DNA of 64,000 nt, from the NCBI GenBank assembly GCA_030278955.1, contig JAOANR010000010.1, forward strand, positions 27,158,174 through 27,222,173, written 5' to 3'. The notes beneath the pieces were generated by a model. That model was not told the DNA's origin and searched no databases. It saw nothing but the letters and a program-made list of their open reading frames with translations. Below are positions 12,213 to 26,172 of the stretch, one piece after another. Made by a program: the position numbers and the translations under genes. How positions within the stretch are numbered: the first letter of the stretch is position 1; every line of letters begins with the position of its first letter. This DNA is from Hygrophila difformis (taxonomy: Eukaryota > Streptophyta > Magnoliopsida > Lamiales > Acanthaceae).

Positions 12213-13400
12213 ATTATATATTTAAATATAGAGATAGAACTAGAACTGGTTGAAGCATAAAATCTAGACACCCAAACTCCGAATAGCAAAAGGCTTCAAA
12301 AGGATATATTCCCAAAGTGAAGAGAAAATACAAGGGATGTTCTATTTATAGAGACAAAGTGATTACAATGCTAAGACACAATTAACTAGGGGAATTAAAC
12401 TACCATCTATTACAAGTCAACACGGGAAATAATTAAACTAAACTAAATAGTTTGTGTCATGCATGGCAGCTATCAACATGTCCTTAGTCATGAGGTAAAA
12501 GGAAGACAAATAATAGGATGGAGAAAACGTGAAGCATGTCAACGTGTGGAGGAGTGTCAACATGAGAGTGTGAGTATATATATAGAGAACACACACGCCA
12601 ACATGGCACGTAAAATATGTAAAACTTTGGCTAAGGTATGACTCTGCTGCTTTATTCTCTCTTCTTCTTCCGACTTCACCATTATTCTTTTAAGTTGGTC
12701 GGTGGGACCATGATGTATGTGCATGCTTCTCATACAAATTTGGTCCCATGATGTATGTGCATATGCTGCTGCTGCTTCATTCTTCTCCCATCTCGATCAG
12801 CACTCTCGCAACTTGGCTTGTGAAATTCATTGACTCGTTTCCGAGAGAATGGACCATACGGAAATATCGGTGTTAGTGTAGATCCAGCAGCATCCCTCTG
12901 CCAAATAGCAGCAAGGAGAATCAGCCGACGACTTAACCAACCAAAAATTAATTTATAAATGGTGGAGTACGTAGATCTCATCCATATAAACCAGGAAAAA
13001 CCAATCACACCCAATATTGGATACCAATAATATCAACTGCTACGTTTTCCCGAGGGAAAAGGGCACCACCTATACACCCAACCATAAAGAAACACTATTC
13101 CCATTTGCTAAATTGAAATTCTACTTATCCATCTCATATAAATATTTAATAATATATAAATATATATATATACATACAATTACAAACACATTTGTGTCAA
13201 ACTACAAGTTTGTACTGTGATAGTCTACCGAGTTCAGAGATCACAAGTCCATAACTATGTGTAATTCAAACACCTAAAAACAGCGAAAAGCCGTTACTCG
13301 GAAAGCAAAAGGAATCTAACTAGCTAGCCTCCACAAAGAATAGCCAAAGTATTCGAGTGTCTTCATCTGCACAAGTCTTATACTTTGGGCATCATTTAAT
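12213..13400. other. Gene-poor spacer downstream of the cohesin gene
   Basis: Contains a minus-strand TATA-like TATAAATAGA at 12341-12352 that looks like part of another LTR (edges not found), a near-repeat of ATGATGTATGTGCAT at about 12710 and 12747, and an AT-rich tract at 13140-13175. The 3'UTR of the cohesin gene must extend below 13401, but I see no decisive polyadenylation signal. Confidence 0.45.
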
Positions 13401-16400
13401 TCAGAAGTCAGATTTCAGGAGCCTAGCTCGAGGTTTTATGGTAATGTCATCAAAAGTATTTCGTTGCTCCACATGAATGTAGTCCCTCGTTTTAAGAACC
13501 TGGAACACAGACACCAGAAAAACATAAAGAATAGTGCCTGGAAAAAGAAAGATGGATGTCAACCCCCCCCCCACCCCAACCCACAAAAAAAAAAAAAAAA
13601 AAAAAAAACCCCAAGAACAATAAGTTAAAAAGAGTAGGACATTTACCAATGCTTCAAAAAACATCCTTGACGCTTCCTTGCGGGATTTCCCAGTTAAGAG
13701 GTTGTCCATAGAAAGAGATTTCCTGCCATGCTCTGCCTCTTTGATGAACAATGTCTGAAGATATTTGGAGACCGCCCTACAAAATAAGAAAACAGGGTAA
13801 TCACACTAACAAGCTAATAATGTCTATTATCAAACATGACGTCTTGTGTATGTTCTGGCAGAAAAGTGAATTGCACCAATCCCATATATTAGAAAATGTT
13901 GGGGGCGCTGTGAATTAGGAATGGAGAATAATTGAATATAAAGTAATGCATCAATGAAGCTCTTAGATAACATGATCATTTAACATCTCTACTCAGATAT
14001 TGGAATACATCTACAAATCATTCCAAGTTCCTAGTTATAGGCAAGACCTTCTGGAAAGTTTTTTGAATATAGGAATTATTAAAATTCCAATATTCAGACA
14101 TCATTTTGATTCAGTTCCAAGTATACCAGTATCCCAGTATACAAGTCACTTTAATTATCTTGAAAAGTAAAAAAGCAACGAAAGACAATGCCAAACCGAC
14201 ACAAATATGACATAACAGTTTGTTAATTCTTCCATAAACCAAGCAAGGAATCTTTGCAGAACAAATTCTAGTCAAAAATTTTAAAATACGGAGTATAAAT
14301 TTAGACATAGGTTAATATTAAGTTTGAGAGATTATGTTAAAATTATAAGTTTCATTTAATGGATAAAAGCCGACAATTAATTAAATCCATGTACAACTGA
14401 ATTATAATGTAGAATATATCTAATCTAATTTACAGAAAGGATAGGAATGGGATACATCCAATCTGCGTGTTGCATTAAAGGCCCAGAATTGTAGTTTTAG
14501 CATTAATGATATAAAACATGATATAATTAATTTAATCCAACAGTTGAACAATGCAATAAAATAATTATTCAAAATATTCCACTCATGTCCCTTATCAAAG
14601 ATCTTAATCCATTGTATTGTAACCTAATCTTATAGATTCCACACTGGTAATTCGTGGTCAAGAAGAATCTTTGTTTCCATCGCATTTGATGGCAACAAGT
14701 GATGCATGTAGCTAAATATTGGGATGAGGACTTGCATGAAGATTCATTTCAGAACATCACAGCAAAATGAGACTGATCTCAAAAATTGTTCAAAGGACAG
14801 GATAGATTGTGCAAACTTCTTGATAACTGTGGAAATGAAGATGGCTAAATATTTTCCATGGGAAGTAATTTTACAACTAGTAAAGCAAAAAATAGCCAGA
14901 AAGATTTGTCAGCAAGGAGACTTTCATTCAAGGACTTCGGCAAATAAACAGATTTTATTTCCTCAGTACATCTAACACACAACTAATTCAGGATATATTA
15001 ACGAAAACACATACCTTGTGCGAGAAGACCAGCCAGTGTTCTCAGCAAATCGTGCCTCCTCGTCATCCAGAATCTCATCATCAGCCATATCATTTAGATC
15101 ATCATCATCAACATTCAGAAAATCTGTAAGCTCAAAGAAAATACATGTAACATTGGTGAGAAGATTAGACACAATGTCACTGACATAAGATAAACGAGCT
15201 AATAATAACTAGAACTCTGACATCTGACAGCATGGGATTAATGAGAGAATCAAAGAAAAAAGCAATTCAAGAAGATATCTATAAGATCGATGACATGCCT
15301 ACACTACAGGTCCACACCATCACATTTGTATAGTTACTAATTAGTACCAAGCCCTGGTCAAGAAAGGAATAAGCAAATCAACACCTGGTATTCACTAGGT
15401 GGGAAGTACTTTCCAAATCCTATAAAATCGGAATGAAATACCCTCTTCATATGAAGTTATCAATGAAAGTGCCTGCCCAAGCATATGCATGCACGGCCCC
15501 ATGTGGACAAAATATACAAAATCACAAGTTTAATCTAAGCATTGCACAAATATTATTTAATATAGTTTTACTTCTGAGAAAACTATAGGGATCTAAAATC
15601 ATAAGCTACTGGGAATACACGTTATTTCATATTTTCTAATGAAGTCCATCAACATGCCATGCAAACAAAACAAATTCCACCATGGGGATTTAAAATACAG
15701 GAACTTCATGCTCTAGTATCACATCAAATGACTAATATTGCACTTAAAAATCAAAGCTTTTATGGGGATGCATAATCATTATTATTTTTTCCCTTCCATT
15801 CTCATGGTGGAACAGTAAAAGTTAAAATAGTAAAATGGGAGCAAACCTGTGTCATTACCAGCAGCATAGTAGTTCAGTTCCTGCAGCATACATAGAAAAT
15901 CAACAATTAACCCAAAAAAGCCAGAAAATGTAGGCCAAAGTTGAAGGGATGATACACAAATTACAATTAGACTTCAGACAAGCAAGGTGAGATGTCTGCA
16001 ATCATTCACAGATGTCCATACTGAGTAGAGGCGGTTCCAGAAAGAGTAAATAACTTCATACACAAATTTATACTGGCCATAATCCTTCAAGAATCTAACT
16101 ACAACAAACCCTCTTAAGTTTAACAGTCTGAAGAAAAATACAATCTTTTAGATAAATATGTTTACAAGATACTACAACACTTAACAATCAAACAATATCC
16201 AAGAGATTTGAACTAAATAACAACAAAAATTTCAAAATTATGACACCTTATCAATCTGTAATATGATTTGTGTTGGCAACAATATATATCATTTGTAGAT
16301 GTTCTCAGAGGAATTTACCGAGTGGCAAATCAGACGAGGGGACTGGGGAGGGGGGGCTGTATCATGTTTAAACAATGTCATCAATTTAAGGCTACTATAA

Positions 16401-19400
16401 ACTTCTTAACAAACACTTTTAATTGTATTGAACAAGTCACGATTGGTTTTAGTTGTATAGAACAAGTCATGATTGGACTGTCTGACTATAAACCTCATTG
16501 AATGGCAAATAATTAATAAGCTTTCCATTTCATTCTGAAGGGAATGACCTAAATTTGAATGCTAGGCACTCAGCCCATGTAAAATAAATTCCAAGGCAGG
16601 AATCTGAGTCATCAAACAGAGTCATTTTGAAAAATGTGCGGCAAAGTTTCAGACAAGTGTCATCAAGTATCAACATCAAATACTAGTATATTGATAATAT
16701 TATTTAAAAAATGCCTGGAAAATAAGTATGGCACTAGAAGCAGAAACATGAGAAAATTGCACATTTACCAAAGTTAGTAATCAAGTCACATATACATAAT
16801 ACACGGAAGGAACAAGGGGTGCACCTCTTGGTCTTGCAGATCAAAGCCAGGATCTGCATTTACCATATAGCTTGGATAACCTTCCAGCTGTTCTGGATTG
16901 TCACCATTATTCACGAAACTGTCATCACCGATACCTATATCCGCCTGATAGATGGAAGCTACAATATGCTCGTGCTCAGCATTAGAAAACAACTCAACAT
17001 TGCCACTATCGTTAACCACCCCAGACAGAAAATCATCCCTGGTGACAGGTACAGGCTCAACTGCAGCATTAATACTGTCATCCTCCATAAAATGTGTACT
17101 GATGGTTTGTTCATTGTCAACATCCATCCCACTAGAATCAAACCCAAATGATGGAAGATCCATCTTTTGGTCAGGAAGTGCAGCCGGAGTTTCTGCTTCA
17201 GCAGTTGTGTCCATCCCCCTGGTTTCATTTATAGCAGCTTCTTCAACCAAACCTACAGGAGCTTCAACTATATCATCTGATGCATCCCCAGTCGTCTCTG
17301 CAAGCTTGACTCCAGCAGAAACAGAAGAATTTACAATGTCTTCATCTTTTTGACTTCTTTCTACTTCAGTTTCATCGGGCAAAAGTCCATGGGAGGAACA
17401 ATCAACATCCACATGTTCTGTGGTTTCAATCTGCTTATTAGCACTATTTATCTCATCAAATTCTTTCATCCATCTATCACTCAGTTGAGGATTTACACTC
17501 TGATTTGCTTCATCATTATCTCCATCTAATAAAACCCCCTCGGTAATCCTCCTGTTAGTTTGCTCTGTAGCATTTAGCACTCCTGGACCATTCTCAACTT
17601 TTGTGTCTACGTTTTGACCCTTTTCAGCACTATGGGAAGTTAAATGTGGTGGTTCAGCTGCAGCCGAAAGAGAATCATCATTTTTAGCATCAAGAGAAGT
17701 TGGACTTGGTTCAGCCACTGTTTCACGAAAGACGTCTTTCTCATTGTTTTCAGAAGGCCGTACTGTTTCAACCATAATTTGACCAGATACATCATTGAGA
17801 TCATTCTTGCAGACTTTGATTCTACTCAAATCCCATACCTGACTTTGTAAAGATGACAACTGAATTGACGTCCCTAGGAAAGGGAAGCAAAATAGTACAG
17901 TGAGAAATCTAAATGAAGTTCTGCAGAGTGTGACAAAATCAATGTTACAAACATGAGAAAATGGATGATTAAGAAGAGAACACACTGAATACAGAGATTA
18001 TCATTTCTGAAAAGATAACCAACTAAATGCATATGTTTAATATAAAAAAGAGTAACTAAAAAAGTAAGCGTGTATGGATGGTAATCACATCAACAATTTT
18101 ACGGTGAACCAAAAAGAAACAGGGAGTGGATATCTCCAGAATACATTAAAAATGTCAAACGCATCATAGAAAACCAATAATTTGAGAAATTGGTATAGGC
18201 TGTGGGTTTGCAAGTGATTACACATGAAGGTAAGAATCAAAATGTGAAAAGTCACAAGGATAATGTAGTTCAAGGAAATCAGTTATCATATGATATTTGA
18301 ATAAAAACCTCACCAGAGAATGTGGGTCCCAGAAAAATTTCATCATCCAAATGTTGTTTCTGAATCACTGAAATTTCAGCAAGTGTGCAAGGAGCTTTCT
18401 TTCTCACACGGCGTATGTCCTCGGTGTTTGTAAGCTGCTGTCGTATTGTGCTATTAATGAACAATAAAAATGTAAGTTTTCAGAATACTCTCAACAAGAT
18501 CAACGAGTAGGAAAACAAGTGCCACACAAAAATACTAAACTAGTAAACAAAGTCGCATTCTCATGTGTGAGCCAACTAATAAATTATACATGTATGTAAT
18601 AATTATTACATGAATCGTTATGACGCAGATGAAAAATAGCTTGGTGGTTAAGGTGGTGTATTAGGTGTTGAAGGTCATGGATTCAAATTCTCATTTATAC
18701 AATATGACCTTTTTTTTATATATTTAAAATTTAAATTAGATAAAAAGGCCAGAAGTTTTAAATTTAAAAATCTTGTAAGGGACCAAATGGCTGCTGTTCT
18801 ATGCATTTCACACTTAAAACATAGTACAGATAAGCCTCTGAATTCTGAACAGTGGACTGTGATTGTGCAACAATAGAGTTGAGTAAATTAATCGTTGATA
18901 TGATTTTCATATTGAACTGATTAATAAAGTACCATGAACAACAATAATTGATATACAAAACATAAACATGTGTAAAGAAGAGGAACATACTCGCCATGCA
19001 AAACCATTGTATCGTCCATAAGCACTTTCCTTTTCGGAGTAGCAGTGCGGGAAGCTAAACGAGTACGTTTCACAGAAGTTGCCTCAGATAGACGAGGAGT
19101 GGGTTTTACTTTAAGAACTGAAGATCTTCCAACTGGAATCCGTAGCAATTAGAATCACATATTAGAAATTTATAGAACAATTACAACTACAAAAAAGTAA
19201 CATACCTAAAATGGAGGATAACAAATCATCATCATCGGGAATGGATTCAACCGTTCTTTTGAAATGGACTAGTCTAGAAGATTCAACTGAATTCAGACTC
19301 TGCTCAGTCAATGTACTTTCAGTGAAACTGCGCTTCTTTCCTGAAATGTTTTTACTCCCAGCATGACTTTCATAAAGTCCCACAAATTCTTCGGGGCTCT

Positions 19401-22379
19401 CTTCTAGCATGTTTTTGTGTTGTTCCAAAAAACCTGGTACTGACAATAGCTTTTCTGGAGCCAGCAACTCAGTCTCTGTAGGCTTAACTTGATAATCTTC
19501 ATTATGCACTTCACCTTCAGGTTCTCTCAAAACTGGATGAAAATCTCCTTGCATGTTATTTAGCATCAAATTTTCTTCCATATTATCTGTATCATTATAT
19601 GTTTTGCCTGTTTCAAATGAAGTCATCCAATGTAAAATCCTATATTCATCCACCTAACAGGATGCTTGGATTGCTCTCTATTTTTCTAAAGCCAAAATCG
19701 CCTTTATGCATACAAATATCAAAACTTAAATATCTAGGCAAACTAGGACCTATTTTGACCTATTTTGAATTTCGAGAAAAATTATTATGTTTAAGCTTAA
19801 CAAACAAACCTTGCATCTCCTCTCCTCCAGAAGTTGCTAGTGCACCATCATCTGCTTGAACCTCAGCAGAGGTAGACATAGCACATCCAGAATCAGGTTC
19901 TTGTAGCTGCAACTCTATGCCAGCAGATGCAACATTTTCATGGGCATCAATGCTCAATTGGCTCAAATGAGGGGTCTGGGCATCAAGATTCAGTGACCCC
20001 GATTCATCCAGGTTTGTGAAATCTAAACTGGGTGCAATTTGATTCAGTGTAGCTGGATCACTAGCAATTTCCACATTTCTAGGAGTTTCAAACAGAGGTG
20101 ACTGATGATCCATTGCCGAGAGGCCTTCAGAAGGTTGCTTGCACGTGATAGTTTGACCAGAAATTTCACGAGCACTATTCTCCAAGTCAACATTATAAGA
20201 ACCTTGATTATTATCACATGGATTGTCAACACGGGAGGAAGAGTGGATGTCTTTGTCCACAGATACATTCTGTAACCCTTCTGCGAAAGTAGCATCAGAT
20301 GCCTGATCAAATAATGCTTCAGTTATATTTAGCTTTTTATCGGGTGAATTAAAAGTGGGATCAGATGTTTGTGACGGCACATCAACTAAAACATGTCCCA
20401 TGCCTGCTTCAATGGGAACTTCTCCCTGTTGCTTTGAAAGATTGAGATCCGCATCAACTGACTGAACACCATTCTGTTCAGTTGCATCGGTGTTCTTATT
20501 ATTGTCTGAACACCAATCTACCTCCTGCTTATCCCCATCGATGTTTTTAGTTTTATCTGTCATGGTAGAATCCGCTAAATGATTTTCAAATTCAAGATGT
20601 TCATCACATGCAGAAACTTCTTGGACATTGGTTAAATTAGGTTCATCTAACAATCCAGGAGTACATGGAGCCTGTGCATAGTCCATAAAATCATTATTGT
20701 CATCAAGTTCAACCTGCATGCAGAAGCAGAAAAGAATAAAACTTCATTTACAAAATTCTTGTTGCAATATTGTCAAAACTTTTATCCTATCCTGTTTTAG
20801 AGAGAGCTATGCAAAGATATGATGAGCATAAGATATGGCCAATGTAACATAAATATTGCATATGTTGACTATCATAACAATGATCATTTCATAAATAATT
20901 TCCAGCTAGAGCAATTACCATGGTGTCGGAATTCAGAGTCACAGATTCAGGTTCCTCATCTTGCTTGAGAGGGATAGCAGCTGAGGGCTGGGGATCAACA
21001 CTAAATTGCAGAGAGAACAGAATGAGAAATCAATATTCAGAAAATTTCAAGAATTATAGCATCCACCGACAACAGTACAAAATGCATATTTAATCTCATA
21101 TAGCAATTAGCAAGAGAATACAACTAGTCAACAATACTGACTAGTGGCACATAGCCACATATACTTCCGCCGTATTTGAATAATGTTAACGTTTGCATAG
21201 TAAACACTATTCATTGAGTAATTTTGATTCAATTTTTTCACATAGTTACATACGATAAAACATAGTCAAGTGAGATCTTGTTAGATTCGTCTAATCACGT
21301 AGTTTTATAATATTAAAGTTTTATAATTTTTTATTTATAAAATTTGAGATATTACTCTTTAAAAATGTGTATTGGATTGCGTGAAAACATGGAATGTTAA
21401 AAATTTTTGTATACGGAGGGAGTATATTGCAACATAAATCACAATAAATGAGATACGATAGCACATAAAGCAGTAGGGAATAAGCTGGAATTGATAAAAT
21501 TGTCTTTTACATGTTATCTTTGAACAAACTAATGTACCACTTATATTATCAGGATAAAACTTGCACATAGAACAGAATGCACAAAATTCTCTTATATTGT
21601 ACCTTTACATGAAACAAATCACGGTTCTTACCAAACAATTTTCTCCCATTAAAAACAAAAATCTGAAATCTACTAAAAAGGATGGCAGTGACACTTTCAT
21701 AAAATCAAAAAGCATAATGGAATATTTTTCTTAATAGTGTCAGCTTTTAATGCATCATCTGACTAGAGTTTGCAGAGAATCCCATAAAAACTTCCTCATG
21801 TACACCCTACTTGGAAATACACAGAGGAGTTAAGTACAATAGAATGTAAAAGTAAAGAACTATTACTCAAAAAGGTCAAATGCCAACAGCACTATAACCC
21901 CAAAATAGCCAAGGATTAACAATAGATACAATCAATTCCACAAAATGTTAAAAAGTTAGTCTTACCTTTCATTCACATGGCTGGCAGTGTCAATCTTGCT
22001 CAAAAATAATTCCTGCATTCAATTGATAATTCACAAAAAAACCAGTTAAGAAAAGCACAGCAATCACTGGTTATTGAAGAATTATTCTATTCGGATGCAT
22101 TGGGATCTGCAAAGCACTTTTACTAAATTTCGATTACACATCCAACAACAGAATGTGGTTTGACAGTTATAACTGGTTCCATCACATGTTATAGAAATAA
22201 TAAAAAGTGTAACTAGATCCAGATAATCAACTAAAGCAACAGTAACAAGAAACAAAGCAACAGTGTCCGTGGCATCACAAACCTCATCAAGATCCAACCC
22301 AGAAGCATCACCATCCCCAAATCTCTCTGAGAAGAACACAAGCCATATCAGGAAGAATGGACTAGACACATCACATCAG

Positions 22380-22434
<55 letters not shown>

Positions 22435-25276
22435 GGCTTTATGTATGGAGTGAACAGAGCATTAGTATAAGGAGTATGATGCAAACCATCAAGGCCAAAT
22501 TTTGATGTCGAGTAGCTAACGCCTTCCATGGTATCTTGTAGGGTGATTTGCTCTCTTGAACTAATGTGATGATCCACAAAGTTGCTGCAAAATTGGTACT
22601 TGGCATGTCAATGCAGTAACAAATTTTCACATAGCAATGATGGCTTAAGAATTAAAAACTGTTAAACAAGGAACATGAGCTCCAACTCAAAAACAATTGG
22701 CAATTAGTAGATTGGCTCCTATCCCACATATATTTAAAGAAGATTTCCTCAATGTGTGATCCTCACACACACCCATCGATATGATATCTCATCTCGAACC
22801 GGATCCCATTTAGGATCAGCAACATACCCAACATGGGTACCATCGCTCTGATAACCAGGACATGAGCTTTCAATCAACCAATTGATAATTAGTGAATTGG
22901 CACTTATCCTATATATTAGAGGAAACCCAACATTCCCTCATTGTAGGATCCTCAACATGGTATCGGCATTGGGTATGCTGCCGATCCTGAGTGGGATTTG
23001 GTTCATGATGAGATTTCAAAGTGTTAATGGATCCACATCAAAGGAATGTCAGGATTTCCTCCAATATATATGCGACATGACCCAATCCACTCATTGCCAA
23101 TTGGTTTTGAGATGGATTTTAATATAACTACTCCCTTGTTTAAAAAATACCAACATGTTTATACAATAAAAACCTATGTAACGATTAAGACTTTTCCTTT
23201 TTGTCAAGAACAATATCCATTTCATTGTTTTAGCCATGCCATTAAATTACTATTTCCTTAAATTTTAAATAGTTGTGTGAGTTCTATATGGAATGTACAA
23301 GGAATTTATCCCAAGTTAAATGACCACAAGCATCGTTAAAAGCATTAAAAGTTACCAATTTTCTGGTTCAATGATGCATGAAAAATATTCTCAAGTATGT
23401 GTGAAAATACATAATATATTTTTCAGGGAAGATATGAAAACTCAAACTAACTTGTGGAAAACGTCATTATCTGGCAGCTCAAAATCATCAAGATCAAATG
23501 TTTCTGGCAAGGTGATAGAATGATATGGCGCCTTTGACTCTTCTGGAGGTAGGTCGACAGCAGCGGACCGAAAAGCCTGCTTAATCTTGAGCAAAGCCTC
23601 ACTGCAATCATCAAAGAGGTAGTTCACCTTCCTGGAATATATTCTCACCACACCAAGCAAAAGATGGCTGGACAGCCGAAGGGCAATAGGAACATCAGGA
23701 GAAAGAATCGAATCTGCACAAGACAAGCAAGATTTTTTTTCAAGTAAAGGTACAACATTTTCTCCTCCAAAATAAGGAATCCTCATTCAATTATTATAAT
23801 TAAAGTCCAACAACAAATGTACAACAAGATGATACAGTAGTTTAGTTCATCATTTGGACAATGAAGAAATCATGGGAACTTTCAGATCTCCCAACCTCCT
23901 GAAGCTCTCAAATCCTGCAGTCTTATTATGTTTTCACATCTGCTAGCACTATAGAGACTATAAGTACTTCTGTCCCTTTTGTAACATCTCAATCCCAAAA
24001 TCGCGAAATTATCCATAGATTCATTCCCATGCAGGAGTAATCACCAAGATTGGACATTGGCAAGTCAGTAAAACAACTGGACTACAGATTAGCATATGCA
24101 ATGATTTCGCAACTATTAATATAGTCCTAATTCTGTGTTGCATCTATCAATTATTTGATCATCCGATACAAATGTAAATACGTAACAAATGACCATCTCA
24201 CAAACAGCTAGTTATGAAAACATGGTGTGCAGTTACAAGATCCAAGTTATTTAAATGCTAAGCGCAGCATCCATATCCATGCAAACCATTAGAAAAGATC
24301 AATATTTAATCCATTTTGTTTTATGTGTTACATTTGGGTTTCATACCGTGTTTAAGAAAGAAAGAAATGGGATATTTCAATAGTTGTTATAGAGAAAAAC
24401 TGAAGTATTTTTTAATGAAGGAGAAAAGAAACAAAAGACTATACCACTATACCTATTTCAAAACAACACACAAAGAATAAGAAAATGTAATTATGTAAAA
24501 AAAATAAAAAATAAAAAACAAAACAAAACAAAAAATAAAAAGTTAGTGTGTATTTGTGTAACTAGTTATCAAATAAAGGTTTCCGTTCAAGCATAAAGAG
24601 CCCATTCACAATTTATTTATACTGTACTTCCTTACACTGTAAATGCCACAAAAAAATGGCCATGGAAAAAATCTTATCGGGAAGTAAAAGTTTGTGGCCC
24701 CTAACCTGGTGAATTTACCATTTCCTTTCCGTTTCAAGATCCTTACCAGTTCCCATTTTTACTAGAGATGTCTACAGATCTTTCTACTAATGCCTTGTCA
24801 AGCAAACTTATATGACTGGATGACATAAATGATCCTTTCCAACCATACATCTAGCAACAACCACCACCAAAAAACTTTAAAACGAAGAAATCAATTATCA
24901 GATACAACCCATGGAACCCTTTTCAATTTCCCGCTGCTACAAGCAAGGAGCATTCTTTCTAATACTAATATTTTCAACAACTCTTAAGACTTGTTACTTC
25001 AGATTCCACAATTCACATCCACTTAGGGATGAGGAGTGGGAGTAATCCACAATTAAGACATGAATATCATCGACTAAATGATAAACTGGGGGGTGGGGGT
25101 GACGCGAAAAAAAAATTTAAAAAAAATAAAAAAAGCTAGATAAAACCCTTACCTACAGAGACTCCAATATCAGTATCAGCAACCTGGTTCTTCCGAAGCT
25201 TCCGCTCTAAATGTGCAGCTATCCAAATGGTCCCAAGAGGCCCCTTTTTCGCCAATATGAATTGTGAATAAAACAT
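13401..25276 (-). CDS. SYN4: Cohesin alpha-kleisin subunit RAD21/SCC1, RAD21.3 (SYN4) type
   Basis: RAD21 closes the cohesin ring around sister chromatids by bridging SMC1 and SMC3 in the nucleus. Coding exons in order: 25153-25276, 23452-23713, 22487-22584, 22283-22326, 21966-22012, 20919-21000, 19810-20713, 19206-19607, 18991-19132, 18314-18450, 16825-17873, 15847-15880, 15015-15123, 13647-13776, 13401-13499. All junctions are GT-AG, phases agree throughout, and the product is about 1220 aa. Residues 1-110 are the SMC3-binding Rad21/Rec8 N-terminal domain ([36 protein letters not shown]). The two long exons (residues 220-521 and 748-1097) encode acidic, probably disordered linker. [18 protein letters not shown] (about 703-720) is conserved among plant RAD21. 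Residues about 1140-1220 are the SMC1-binding winged helix. The N-terminus matches what I recall of Arabidopsis SYN4 better than SYN2 or SYN3; the paralogue call is less sure than the family. No break seen. Confidence 0.95.
13500..13646 (-). other. Intron 14 of the cohesin gene: stop-free, frame-preserving, homopolymer-rich
   Basis: The intron is 147 nt (49 codons), starts at phase 0 and has no stop in the reading frame of its flanking exons. On the minus strand it contains about 25 T in a row (13587-13610) and a G-rich run (13564-13585). GT-AG ends are present. Reading through it would insert 49 residues, including a phenylalanine run, into the winged-helix domain. Confidence 0.8.
18620..18720 (+). 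mobile_element. tRNA-derived SINE in intron 9 of the cohesin gene
   Basis: An A-box-like TAGCTTGGTGGTTAAGGTGG (18637-18656) is followed about 25 bp later by a B-box-like GATTCAAATTCT (18680-18691), the two RNA polymerase III internal promoter elements in tRNA spacing. A T-rich tail (18710-18720) follows. It lies in the intron between 18450 and 18991, antisense to the gene. Boundaries are approximate. Confidence 0.65.
21162..21424. mobile_element. Stowaway-like MITE in intron 5 of the cohesin gene
   Basis: Flanked by TA at both ends. The left end reads CTTCCGCCGTATTTGAATAA; the right end, reversed, reads CTCCCTCCGTATACAAAAAT, so the termini are imperfect inverted repeats of the CTCCCTCCGT type. 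The interior is AT-rich without coding capacity. A second copy of the same family is at 49323-49580. Confidence 0.8.
22381..22430. repeat. (AT)n microsatellite in intron 3 of the cohesin gene
   Basis: About 50 bp of alternating A and T in the 160-bp intron between 22326 and 22487. Likely to vary in length between individuals. Confidence 0.95.
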
Positions 25277-25900
25277 TTTCCCAACTCCCTTCTTTCAATT
25301 CTCAATCCTAAAAGAAACAATGCAATCAACTCCTACAAACAGGAACTATAAATACCCTTGCTTTTTCCTACCTATATACACAGACACCGTTGGGAAACAC
25401 TCAAAATCTAAAAAATGGACCCAACTCACGAGCACAAATAATCAAATTTACACCTTTTCACTTCAGTGAAGACCCACGAGCAAAACCAAAGACAAAATTC
25501 CTCTTAATTCCCATCCTCGAGAAAACCCCCAATTCACAAAACCCTAAGCTTGCATAAATAACTACAGCCCGCCACGAAACCACCGAAGGCGCTCCCCTAC
25601 AACTTACAATTCCCCCACAAATCCACCGAAATTACCGACCTAGCGAATCCAACAACAACAAAAAAAAAAAAACTAAAATAACACAAGAAGAAAAAGAAAG
25701 CAAATCTTAATTCCAGCTGAGATCGAAGTACAGAAACATGAACAGACCGGCGCTTGCGTAGTCAGAGAGCCTTACATTCAATGGACCTCCACCCACATCT
25801 ACAGAGGCGGAAGGTGAGAACGAGAGCGTAAATCTTGCATTCTGAAGCGTGAGAAAAGAAGACAGAAATTTGATTCGAGAGTGCGTGAAATTCGTTGCGC
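25277..25900 (-). other. 5'UTR of the cohesin gene with a leader intron
   Basis: Upstream of the ATG, a polypyrimidine stretch ending TTTCTTTTAG (acceptor; exon resumes at 25307) pairs with a donor GTAAGG at 25775. This predicts a 468-nt intron (25308-25775) inside the 5'UTR and a first non-coding exon from 25776 to about 25900. Leader introns are common in plant housekeeping genes. This is inferred from splice signals only. Confidence 0.6.
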
Positions 25901-25924
25901 TCTGTGTCTGTCTCTGAGTTTATT

Positions 25925-25932
25925 TATTTATA
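25925..25932 (-). promoter_or_regulatory. Candidate TATA box of the cohesin gene
   Basis: The minus strand reads TATAAATA within CTTATAAATAAATAAA. It lies about 650 bp upstream of the ATG and 25-35 bp before the start of the predicted first leader exon. Confidence 0.55.
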
Positions 25933-25935
25933 AGT

Positions 25936-26172
25936 ATGTCGTTTAAAAAGGAAAAGGGTAGCACCTTTGCCCGGTTAGAACTTGGGAATTGGCTTGAGTA
26001 AAGTCAATCCAGTTCGAGTCGATAGGAACGGACCAGATTTGCCTATGGATCAGCAATCGACGGTGCGGATCGAAACTGGTGCAAGTATTTAAAACATTAT
26101 TATGCGGACAACCAATGCGGGTGGGTGGGTCGGATACAAGGATGACGGCTCGCCCCAGCCCACGTGGCGGTA
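25936..26172 (-). promoter_or_regulatory. Residual upstream region of the cohesin gene
   Basis: About 240 bp between the TATA box and the outer retrotransposon. It contains a G-box core CACGTGGC at 26161-26168 and GC-rich blocks unlike the AT-rich surroundings. No specific cell-cycle element is recognised with confidence. Confidence 0.4.

Noticed and set aside
12730..13014. 94-codon minus-strand frame downstream of the cohesin gene
   Set aside because: No recognised domain, no splice or promoter context, and a repeat-rich neighbourhood. It may be a decayed element piece, but I cannot support a gene.
16423..16480. Two copies of a GAACAAGTCA(C/T)GATTGG-containing unit in intron 11 as a regulatory array
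   Set aside because: Only two imperfect copies in an intron; no known motif. A simple local duplication is sufficient.
23127..23275. Possible MITE in cohesin intron 2 beginning CTACTCCCTTGTTT
   Set aside because: Only a weak left end; no matching inverted terminus or clear TA duplication on the right.
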